DNA from: Rhodospirillaceae bacterium
GTDB lineage: Bacteria; Pseudomonadota; Alphaproteobacteria; Rhodospirillales; 2-02-FULL-58-16
Direction of reading: 5' to 3'
Length of the DNA stretch: 6,127 nt
Assembly: GCA_013349695.1 (NCBI GenBank)
Contig: DUZD01000232.1
Location: forward strand, 1-6,127
The notes beneath the pieces were generated by a model. That model saw only the letters and a program-made list of their open reading frames with translations. It searched no databases and was not told where the DNA came from. The number at the start of each line of letters is the position of its first letter. The first letter of the stretch is position 1. A program made the translations under genes and the position numbers. Shown piece by piece: positions 1-5,342 of this stretch.

Positions 1-10
1 GCGCGCCGGC

Positions 11-24
11 GATGCCAAAGCATC
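11..24. repeat. Small perfect hairpin
   Basis: GATGC at 11-15 and GCATC at 20-24 form a 5-bp stem around the four-base loop CAAA. It lies outside the larger palindrome at 62-182 and may be part of the same structured non-coding stretch. The length is short enough to occur by chance. Confidence 0.3.
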
Positions 25-61
25 GTCAAGCGTTCCCGACGCCCCGAGGGGACGGGAGAAG

Positions 62-182
62 CGACCCTTAAGGGCGGTCTTCCGAGGCTTCCGGACGTCG
101 TCGCGCGCCGCTTGTGGTGGGATGGCACCACGGCGCGGCGTGCTCCTAGCCGGAAACCTCGGAAGACCGTCGTATGGGGTCG
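62..182. repeat. Long imperfect palindrome (structured RNA or palindromic element candidate)
   Basis: The sequence folds on itself over about 120 bases. Paired arms are 62-67 with 177-182 (6 bp), 75-87 with 157-169 (13 bp, perfect), 89-94 with 150-155 (6 bp, after one C/A mismatch), 103-111 with 135-143 (9 bp including one G-T) and 114-119 with 126-131 (6 bp), closing on a 6-base loop at 120-125. It begins about 20 bases past the stop of the YejA-like gene, so it would lie in that gene's 3' UTR. No T-run follows it on either strand, so a classical Rho-independent terminator is not supported. It could stabilise the mRNA 3' end, be a dispersed palindromic repeat, or be part of a structured RNA. 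I do not recognise a known RNA family. Confidence 0.6.
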
Positions 183-201
183 TTAATTGCACTGTACTGT
201 A

Positions 202-2067
202 CTAATTCTTTCCCCGACGGGATGCCAGCGCCGCTTCCTTGGCCGGATCGATCCACCAGCAATCGAAACAGAGCCCGTATTTGGGGGTGACGCCGGGCCG
301 CCCGAACTTGTCCCAATGGGCGACCCGAAAGCTTTGAATGTGCCAGTGGGGAATGACGTAATGGCCCCACAGCAACAGCCGGTCCAGGGCGCGGGTGCGA
401 TGGATCAGGCTTTGCCGGTCGGGGGCCGAGATCACTAGCTCGATCAGCCGGTCGATGACCGCATCCCTGACGCCGATGGTGTTGCGGCTGCCCGGCAGGT
501 CGGCGACGGCGGAACTCCAGAAGTCCCGCTGCTCGTTGCCCGGCGAAAGCGATTGCCCGAAAGCATCGACAATCATTTCGAAATCGAACTCATCGGTGCG
601 CTTGCGGTATTGGGCGGTATCGACGGTGCGTACCTTGGCCTCTATCCCTAAGCGTTTGAGATTGCGGGTAAAAGGCAAGGCGATCCGCTCCCAGGCCGGG
701 GAACCGAGGAGGATTTGGAAGGTGAAGGGTTGGCCGGTATCGGCGTTGACGAGCTTGCGGTCCTTGAATGTCCAGCCGGCGGCCTTGAGCAGCTTGAAGG
801 CGCGGCGAAGGTTGTCGCGGATGTTGCCGGAACCGTCGCTGGCGGGCGGCGAATAGACCTTGGCAAAGACCTCGTCGGGGATTTTTCCGCGCAAGGGTTC
901 GAGGATCTTCATTTCCTCCGCCCCGGGCAGACCCGTCGAGGCCAGCTCGGAATTGGAAAAGAAACTCCGCGTCCGCACATATTGGCCGTAGAACAGGTTC
1001 TTGTTGGTCCATTCGAAGTCGAAAGCGAAGGCCAGCGCCCGGCGCACGCGGGGGTCCTTGAAAATGGCCTTGCGGGTATTGAAGACGAAGGCCTGCATGC
1101 CGGTCGGCCGCTGGTGGCGGATTTCCTCTTTCTTGATCAGGCCTTGCCTGACCGCCGGCGTGTCGTAGGCGGTGGCCCAGTCCTTGGAAACGTTTTCCAA
1201 ACGAAAATCGTATTCGCCGGCCTTGAAGGCGACCAGCGCCACCGTGGTGTCGCGGTAGTAGTCGTGACGAATGATGTCGAAATTGTTCATGCCCAGGTTG
1301 ACCGGCAAGTCGGCGCCCCAGTAATCGGCGTCGCGTTCGTAGGTGATGAAGCGGCCGGGCTCGAACGACTCGATCCGGTAAGGGCCGCTGCCCAAAGGCG
1401 GCTGAAGAGTGGTTTTCTCGAAATCGCGGCCCCGCCAGTAATGTCTGGGCAGAATCGGCAACTGGCCGGCGATCATCGGAAGTTCCCGGTTCTCGCCGCC
1501 GCCGAACACGAACTTCACCTTGCGGGGACCGACTTTCTCCGCCCTTTCGAGATTGGCGTAATAGGCCCGGTAGAAGGGATGGCCTTTGGTTTTGAGGATT
1601 TCCAGGCTGAAGATCACATCCTCGGGAGTCACCGGCTCGCCGTCGTGCCAGCGGGCTTCTCCGCGCAGGGTGAAGGCGACCCAGGAACGGTCTTCCGGCG
1701 TCTCGATGGATTCGGCCAGCAGCCCGTAGTTGGTGAAGGCCTCGTCGAGGGAGCCGGTGGCCAGCGTCTCGAACAACCTGCCGACGCCCGCCGCCGTCGT
1801 GCCAGAGCCTTTGAGAATGAAGGGGTTGAGGTTATCGAAGGTGCCGATGGCGGCGAGCCGGACCTTGCCGCCCTTGGGCGCTTCGGCGTTGGCGTAATCG
1901 AAATGCTTGAAGCCGGGGCCGTACTTGGGTTCGCCATGCATGGCCATGGCGTGGCCGGGCTTGGCTTCGCCGGCGGCGGCGGGAGCCATCAATAAAGCGG
2001 CGGCGAAAACGACAAATAGCGAAACAACGCCCGTTCGCTCGATCCGAAAGACGCCGCTTCTCGCCAT
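202..2067 (-). CDS. yejA: YejA-type periplasmic oligopeptide-binding protein (ABC transporter, SBP family 5)
   Basis: This is a 621-residue periplasmic solute-binding protein that would deliver peptides to an ABC importer; E. coli YejA (about 600 residues) has a similar length. The start at 2067 is chosen because AAGGAG lies 9 bases upstream; a frame opening at 2136 would put about 23 non-signal-like residues first. The N terminus has a Sec signal peptide: basic residues R3-R11, a hydrophobic core about 14-28 (VVSLFVVFAAALLM), and Ala-rich cleavage sites near 30-35. Mature residues 45-67 carry the YejA-subfamily signature (HGEPKYGPGFKHFDY, then NAEAPKGG). Residues 129-156 hold the family-5 core motif, with WHDG at 140-143 followed by PVTPEDVIFSLE. 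The C terminus ends in a WWIDPAKEAAL-type segment typical of the subfamily. No permease or ATPase gene lies in the 201 bases downstream inside the window, so it is either an orphan binding protein or the rest of the transporter lies beyond the edge. It follows hisN on the same strand after a 114-base gap. The peptide substrate cannot be read from the sequence. Confidence 0.93.
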   Translation of the reverse strand: MARSGVFRIERTGVVSLFVVFAAALLMAPAAAGEAKPGHAMAMHGEPKYGPGFKHFDYANAEAPKGGKVRLAAIGTFDNLNPFILKGSGTTAAGVGRLFETLATGSLDEAFTNYGLLAESIETPEDRSWVAFTLRGEARWHDGEPVTPEDVIFSLEILKTKGHPFYRAYYANLERAEKVGPRKVKFVFGGGENRELPMIAGQLPILPRHYWRGRDFEKTTLQPPLGSGPYRIESFEPGRFITYERDADYWGADLPVNLGMNNFDIIRHDYYRDTTVALVAFKAGEYDFRLENVSKDWATAYDTPAVRQGLIKKEEIRHQRPTGMQAFVFNTRKAIFKDPRVRRALAFAFDFEWTNKNLFYGQYVRTRSFFSNSELASTGLPGAEEMKILEPLRGKIPDEVFAKVYSPPASDGSGNIRDNLRRAFKLLKAAGWTFKDRKLVNADTGQPFTFQILLGSPAWERIALPFTRNLKRLGIEAKVRTVDTAQYRKRTDEFDFEMIVDAFGQSLSPGNEQRDFWSSAVADLPGSRNTIGVRDAVIDRLIELVISAPDRQSLIHRTRALDRLLLWGHYVIPHWHIQSFRVAHWDKFGRPGVTPKYGLCFDCWWIDPAKEAALASRRGKN

Positions 2068-2076
2068 GGCTGCCAA

Positions 2077-2082
2077 CTCCTT
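2077..2082 (-). promoter_or_regulatory. Ribosome binding site of the YejA-like gene
   Basis: Read on the minus strand, AAGGAG lies 9 bases before the ATG at 2067. It is the strongest Shine-Dalgarno match in the window and decides the start of this gene. Confidence 0.85.
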
Positions 2083-2181
2083 AAAAAACGTTTGCTCCCG
2101 GTCGGGGATATTGGCGGCGCCGTCCCCTGGGATCAAGGATGGCGATTCATCGGCCGGGAAACGGCGGCGAAACTCCCGTCC

Positions 2182-2976
2182 TCAGATTTTCAGGGCCTTC
2201 AACGCCGCCTTGTGGATGTGCTTGTCGCCGGCGGCCAGCACGCGGCCGTCGGATCGTACCGTCAGCTCTTTTCCCCGCCAATCGGTGATGACGCCGCCGG
2301 CGCCGGCGACCACGGGGACCAAAGCGACGTAGTCGTAAGGCTGCATGGTCGACTCGGCGACCAGGTCGACGGTGCCGTTGGCGAGCAGGCCATAAGCATA
2401 ACAATCGGCGCCGTAGATGGCGCGGCGGGAGTGTTTACGCAAATTCTCGAAAGCCTGGAAATCGCCCTCTGGAAACATCTGTGGCGAGGTCGCATAAAGC
2501 CAAGCCTGGCCCAAGCGCTCGCAGGCGCGCGCCCAGACCGGCTTGCCGTTGAAGGTGGTCTGCCGCCCGTGGACGCCAATCCAGCGTTCCTTGAGAGCCG
2601 GCATGTCGATAACGCCGATGACCGGCACTCCGTTTTTGACGAGCCCGATCAAAGTGCCGAACAAGGGCTTGCCGGTGACGAAGGACTGGGTGCCGTCGAT
2701 GGGGTCCAGAACCCAGACGAACTCGGCCGCGGCGCGAATCGTTCCGTGCTCCTCGCCGATAATGCCGTGGTCGGGAAAAGCCGCCTCGATGAGGCCGCGC
2801 ATGGTTTCCTCGGCCTCCCAGTCGGCGGCCGTCACCGGACTCAGGTCGGCCTTGATGTCGATGTCGATATCCCCGCGGAAGTAGCGCATGACAACGGGAG
2901 CGGCGGCGGCGGCCAAGGCCACCGCCAGATCGACAAAATCGTCGGGAACAGCTGCCGTTGCGTCGGGTTCGGTCAT
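2182..2976 (-). CDS. hisN: Histidinol-phosphatase, inositol-monophosphatase family (HisN)
   Basis: This is a 264-residue cytoplasmic, metal-dependent phosphatase. It is expected to convert L-histidinol phosphate to L-histidinol, the step before histidinol dehydrogenase in histidine synthesis. Visible motifs include KADLSPVTAAD (42-52), GEE (74-76, metal ligand E75) and WVLDPIDGTQSF (88-99, with D91, I93 and D94 as the expected metal site). These are followed by TGKPLFGTLIGL, a form I associate with the HisN branch rather than classical SuhB. The C-terminal motif is QPYDYVALVPVVAGAGG (212-228, D215 the expected ligand), again HisN-like in place of the WDxAAG form. The start at 2976 gives a family-length protein. 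The frame is open further upstream to 3198, but that part reads as non-conserved Arg/Pro-rich sequence. No Shine-Dalgarno sequence precedes this ATG. Instead it overlaps the stop of the small upstream ORF as ATGA, which suggests translational coupling. The histidinol-phosphate specificity is inferred from motif style; a generic inositol-phosphatase role remains the alternative. Confidence 0.9.
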   Translation of the reverse strand: MTEPDATAAVPDDFVDLAVALAAAAAPVVMRYFRGDIDIDIKADLSPVTAADWEAEETMRGLIEAAFPDHGIIGEEHGTIRAAAEFVWVLDPIDGTQSFVTGKPLFGTLIGLVKNGVPVIGVIDMPALKERWIGVHGRQTTFNGKPVWARACERLGQAWLYATSPQMFPEGDFQAFENLRKHSRRAIYGADCYAYGLLANGTVDLVAESTMQPYDYVALVPVVAGAGGVITDWRGKELTVRSDGRVLAAGDKHIHKAALKALKI

Positions 2977-3182
2977 GGGAGGGACTTGGCGCCGCGTTTG
3001 ACGTCGGCGGCCGCCGGTTTGTCGGCCGATGCCGTAACCGGTTTGTGCGTAAGCGCAAGCAAGTTGCCGAGCAGATTGGAGGCCAAGATCGGCAACGCCG
3101 CGATCAGCGGGGCGCCACGGATGGAAAATTGGGCCGCGCGCTTTGTTTTTTGTCGCCAATAAAACGTAATCATTCCGACCAT
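2973..3182 (-). CDS. Small single-pass membrane protein, unknown function, coupled to hisN
   Basis: This 69-residue ORF directly precedes hisN and shares an ATGA stop/start overlap with it (TGA at 2975-2973, hisN ATG at 2976-2974). From about codon 15 onward almost every third position is G or C, as in the neighbouring genes, which argues for real coding. The N terminus is basic (RQKTKR at 10-15), followed by one hydrophobic segment at about 25-43 (PLIAALPILASNLLGNLLA). A hydrophilic Ala/Lys/Pro-rich tail follows (HKPVTASADKP and onward to 69). The positive-inside rule predicts the N terminus in the cytoplasm and the tail in the periplasm. The exact start is uncertain: ATG at 3182 or ATG at 3173 are both possible and neither has a good Shine-Dalgarno site. 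The first 14 codons are AT-richer than the rest. I do not recognise the family. The helix-plus-linker layout resembles the membrane anchor of membrane-bound c-type cytochromes, but there is no CXXCH motif. Confidence 0.6.
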   Translation of the reverse strand: MVGMITFYWRQKTKRAAQFSIRGAPLIAALPILASNLLGNLLALTHKPVTASADKPAAADVKRGAKSLP

Positions 3183-3233
3183 ATCTCACTAAAGCCAAAG
3201 AGGACCCGACACAACGCCAACTGGAATCGCTTC

Positions 3234-3262
3234 ATCTTAGTTGCGATAAATGCGTATGGAAA
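3234..3262 (-). promoter_or_regulatory. Candidate promoter for the small ORF-hisN transcript
   Basis: On the minus strand a -35-like TTTCCA (3262-3257) and a -10-like TAAGAT (3239-3234) are separated by 17 bases. Each matches the sigma-70 consensus at four of six positions. The predicted start of transcription is about 45 bases before the ORF at 3182. The -35 element touches the left arm of the dyad at 3261-3281. This is a weak call by eye. Confidence 0.25.
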
Positions 3263-3281
3263 TACATATCATTCATGTATT
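3261..3281. promoter_or_regulatory. AT-rich 7-7-7 dyad in the divergent intergenic region (operator candidate)
   Basis: AATACAT at 3261-3267 and ATGTATT at 3275-3281 are perfect inverted repeats separated by 7 bases, so the half-site centres lie 14 bases apart. The element is strongly AT-rich in a GC-rich genome and sits between two divergent transcripts, abutting the candidate leftward -35 element. This geometry suits a dimeric transcription factor, but I cannot assign a regulator, and a small hairpin is the alternative. Confidence 0.4.
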
Positions 3282-3360
3282 GGTTGGATGTGGTTGTTCG
3301 TCTTTCGTCGAGCAGGATGCCGATCCTTATCAACATGGACATGCTCTCAAAAAAAACCTG

Positions 3361-3389
3361 TTTTGGGGCGCATCCGGCGGCGTTATAAG
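3361..3389 (+). promoter_or_regulatory. Candidate promoter immediately upstream of kdsB
   Basis: A -10-like TATAAG (3384-3389) is preceded by a poor -35-like TTTTGG (3361-3366) with a 17-base spacer and a run of eight A residues at 3349-3356. Transcription from this -10 would begin at about 3395-3397, essentially at the kdsB ATG. That would give a nearly leaderless message and would fit the absence of a Shine-Dalgarno sequence. The -35 match is weak. Confidence 0.3.
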
Positions 3390-3397
3390 CTCTGCCC

Positions 3398-4147
3398 ATG
3401 GCTCTGCCGCGAAATCCCATAGTCGTCATTCCCGCCCGCATGGCGTCCAATCGCCTTCCCGGCAAGCCGCTGGCCGAGATCGGCGGCGAGCCGATGATCG
3501 TCCATGTCTGGCGCCGCGCCGTGGAAGCGGACCTCGGTCCCGTGCTGGTGGCGGCGGCGGAAACGGAAATCGCCGAGGCGGTGAAAGCGGCCGGCGGCGA
3601 TGCTCTGCTCACCCGCTCCGGCCATCCGTCGGGCTCGGACCGGGTTTTCGAGGCGGTCGAGGCCGTTGATCCGGACGGCCGCCATGACGCCGTCGTCAAC
3701 ATGCAAGGCGATCTGCCGACCATCGAGGCCGATATCGCCGGCGCCGTCCTCGGGCCGCTCGCCGAGGCCGAGGTGGACATCGCCACCCTCGCCAGCGCAA
3801 TCGGCGGCGAGGCCGAAAAAACCAATCCCAACGTGGTCAAGGCGGTGATCTCGCTGCAACCGGGGGAGACGGTCGGACGCGCCTTGTATTTCAGCCGCGC
3901 CCCTGTTCCTTGCGGTGAAGGGCCGCTCTATCATCACATCGGATTGTACGCTTTTCGCCGCCGTGCACTGGCCCGCTTCGCCGGGCTTCCCCGTGGCGGC
4001 CTGGAACGGCGCGAACGCTTGGAGCAGTTGCGCGCGCTTGAGAACGGCATGCGCATCGACGCCGCTCTCGTTGACAGGGTTCCCTTCGCTGTCGATACTC
4101 CCGCCGACCTTGCGAGGGGCCGGGAATTGCTGGCCAGGGGATCTTAA
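3398..4147 (+). CDS. kdsB: 3-deoxy-manno-octulosonate cytidylyltransferase (CMP-Kdo synthetase)
   Basis: This 249-residue cytoplasmic enzyme joins Kdo to CTP to make CMP-Kdo, the activated sugar needed for the inner core of lipopolysaccharide. The length matches E. coli KdsB (248). Motifs appear in family order. They are IPARMASNRLPGKPL (11-25, nucleotide-binding signature), HPSGSDRV (76-83), NMQGDLP (101-107), KTNPNVVKAV (141-150), YHHIGLYAFRR (178-188), ERLEQLRALENG (206-217) and VDTPADL (232-238). D105 of the QGD motif and D233 are the expected magnesium ligands. The family commonly has QGDEP where this protein has QGDLP, which I regard as a clade variant. The start ATG gives the standard N terminus, with the conserved VVIPAR six to eight residues in. 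No Shine-Dalgarno sequence is visible before it. pheA follows after 19 bases on the same strand, so the two are probably cotranscribed. Confidence 0.96.
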   Translation: MALPRNPIVVIPARMASNRLPGKPLAEIGGEPMIVHVWRRAVEADLGPVLVAAAETEIAEAVKAAGGDALLTRSGHPSGSDRVFEAVEAVDPDGRHDAVVNMQGDLPTIEADIAGAVLGPLAEAEVDIATLASAIGGEAEKTNPNVVKAVISLQPGETVGRALYFSRAPVPCGEGPLYHHIGLYAFRRRALARFAGLPRGGLERRERLEQLRALENGMRIDAALVDRVPFAVDTPADLARGRELLARGS

Positions 4148-4166
4148 AGACAGGCCGGCCAAGACC

Positions 4167-5027
4167 ATGCCCGATGCGCAAAGAACCATCGCCTTCCAGG
4201 GTGCGCCGGGCGCCTATTCGGACTTGGCCTGCCGCGGCGCCCGCCCCGAATTGGAAACCCTGCCCTGCCGCGCCTTCGAGGACGCCTTCGCCGCCGTGCG
4301 CGACAGCCGGGCGGCGTTGGCGATGATCCCCATCGAGAACTCAGTGGCCGGAAGGGTCGCCGATATCCATCACCTGCTGCCGGATTCGGGCCTCTACATC
4401 ATTGGTGAACATTTCCAACGGGTGAATCATCATCTGCTCGGCTTGCCGGGGGCGGAGATTTCCGCCCTTACCCACGTACACAGCCACATCCACGCCATCA
4501 ACCAATGCCGCGACTTGATCCGGGAGCTGGGGATGGAGCCGGTGGTGCATGCCGATACCGCCGGGGCGGCGGCGCACGTGGCGGCCAAAGGCGACAAAAC
4601 ACATGCCGCGATCGCCTCGGAACTGGCCGGGGAAATCGATGCTCTGGTGTCATTGAAGGCCAACATCGAGGATGCCGAGCACAACACCACCCGCTTTCTG
4701 ATCATGGCCCGCGAGGCGATCGTCCCCCACCCCAAAACGGGACCGCTCATCACCAGTTTCGTTTTCCGCGTGCGCAACGTGCCGGCGGCGCTGTACAAAG
4801 CGCTGGGCGGCTTCGCCACCAACGGCGTCAACATGACCAAGCTGGAAAGTTATCTGGTCGGCGGCAACTTCACCGCCGCCCAGTTCTACGCCGATGTCGA
4901 GGGCCATCCCGAACACCGCGGGCTTCAACTGGCGCTAGAAGAATTGAACTTCTTCAGCCGCGAGGTGAAAATGCTCGGCACCTATCCGGCCCATCCCTTC
5001 CGTCAGCAACGAAAAGCCGGGGACTGA
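4167..5027 (+). CDS. pheA: Prephenate dehydratase, monofunctional, with C-terminal ACT domain
   Basis: This 286-residue cytoplasmic enzyme decarboxylates and dehydrates prephenate to phenylpyruvate, committing carbon to phenylalanine. The N-terminal catalytic domain spans about 7-180, with GAPGAYS (12-18), PIENSVAG (55-62), DTAGAA (130-135) and NTTRF (173-177). The Thr-Arg-Phe of NTTRF is the known catalytic signature. The ACT domain spans about 193-275 and contains GGFATNGVNMTKLESY (214-229), where phenylalanine is expected to bind for feedback inhibition. It has LESY where many homologues have ESRP, a variant I associate with alphaproteobacteria. There is no chorismate mutase domain, unlike E. 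coli PheA. The ATG at 4167 is chosen because conserved sequence begins at residue 8 and the start lies 19 bases after the kdsB stop. The frame stays open upstream into kdsB, but only as an out-of-frame shadow. No strong Shine-Dalgarno site is seen, so translation may depend on reinitiation after kdsB. Confidence 0.96.
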   Translation: MPDAQRTIAFQGAPGAYSDLACRGARPELETLPCRAFEDAFAAVRDSRAALAMIPIENSVAGRVADIHHLLPDSGLYIIGEHFQRVNHHLLGLPGAEISALTHVHSHIHAINQCRDLIRELGMEPVVHADTAGAAAHVAAKGDKTHAAIASELAGEIDALVSLKANIEDAEHNTTRFLIMAREAIVPHPKTGPLITSFVFRVRNVPAALYKALGGFATNGVNMTKLESYLVGGNFTAAQFYADVEGHPEHRGLQLALEELNFFSREVKMLGTYPAHPFRQQRKAGD

Positions 5028-5036
5028 GCGCTTTTT
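5012..5036 (+). terminator. Weak terminator candidate at the pheA stop
   Basis: AAAAGC (5012-5017) pairs with GCTTTT (5030-5035) around a 12-base loop that contains the pheA stop codon, and the right arm runs into five T residues (5032-5036). The stem is short and mostly A-T, so it would be weak. No better terminator is visible after pheA. Confidence 0.25.
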
Positions 5037-5189
5037 ACCCCTCATAGCGACGCTGACGACCGAACCCCACGGCGACGCGAATCGGTAGCGCCATTGACGC
5101 CGCCGCCAGGGCAGATCGGGCTCTTCGGCGTCGATCCGCCGGATATGCGGCCTGACGGCTATCCGAGACGGTAAGCCCCAACAAACAAC

Positions 5190-5220
5190 AATACCGCCGG
5201 TTTCAACGGATTTCGGTATT
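5190..5220. repeat. Inverted repeat upstream of the lipoprotein gene
   Basis: AATACCG (5190-5196) and CGGTATT (5214-5220) are perfect inverted repeats around 17 bases. Within the loop, CCG (5197-5199) and CGG (5207-5209) can extend the pairing. No T-run follows, so it reads better as an operator or RNA hairpin than as a terminator. It ends 122 bases before the start at 5343. Confidence 0.4.
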
Positions 5221-5328
5221 AATTCCTTGGTAAGAACTGTCGTTTTAACTTGGTCGCTGCTTGAGCGGTTGATATTTTTCCACGATTCTGGCGCTTTGGG
5301 CCTGCTGCATGCTTCGTGGAGTTGCTAC

Positions 5329-5334
5329 GAGAGA
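5329..5334 (+). promoter_or_regulatory. Ribosome binding site of the lipoprotein gene
   Basis: GAGAGA lies 8 bases before the ATG at 5343. It is a moderate purine-rich Shine-Dalgarno match at good spacing and supports this start. Confidence 0.5.
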
Positions 5335-5342
5335 AATCCTAT

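Larger units (their letters stand above)
5028..5342. other. Non-coding interval between pheA and the lipoprotein gene
   Basis: This stretch of 315 bases holds no ORF I can support. The first half (to about 5170) is GC-rich. The second half is AT-richer and is the likely promoter region of the gene at 5343. It contains the inverted repeat at 5190-5220. I found no promoter pair with good -35 and -10 elements at proper spacing; TTGATA at 5269-5274 is a fair -35 but has no -10 partner. Confidence 0.6.

Noticed and set aside
62..182. Integron attC site or SRP/6S RNA as an explanation for the palindrome
   Set aside because: The attC core motifs (RYYYAAC and GTTRRRY) are not found in the proper arrangement, and the loop and bulge sequences do not match the SRP RNA tip or the 6S central bubble as I know them.
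191..203. Short tandem ACTGT repeat next to the yejA-like stop codon
   Set aside because: There are only two and a half copies of five bases, with no further structure. It is probably chance.
715..1995. A 426-codon open frame on the plus strand opposite the YejA-like gene
   Set aside because: Its protein is low-complexity Gly/Ala/Val/Glu-rich with no recognisable domain, and it is the mirror of a well-supported gene. Long antisense frames are expected in high-GC DNA.
2092..3162. A 356-codon open frame on the plus strand opposite hisN
   Set aside because: The opposite strand encodes clear HisN motifs, and this frame has no family signature. It is an antisense shadow.
2977..3198. N-terminal extension of HisN by 74 residues from an ATG at 3198
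   Set aside because: The extra residues are Arg/Pro-rich and non-conserved and overlap the small membrane-protein frame, which has better codon bias. The ATG at 2976 gives a family-length protein.
3383..4189. A 268-codon open frame on the minus strand opposite kdsB
   Set aside because: KdsB motifs on the plus strand account for this sequence. The antisense product is unrecognisable.
5028..5174. The pheA frame stays open for 48 codons after its TGA, ending at TAA 5172-5174, suggesting readthrough or a broken longer gene
   Set aside because: The PheA ACT domain is complete before the TGA, the extra residues are Pro/Arg-rich without a motif, and an open run of this length is common by chance at this GC content. 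The LFG in it is probably a coincidence with the lipoprotein repeats.
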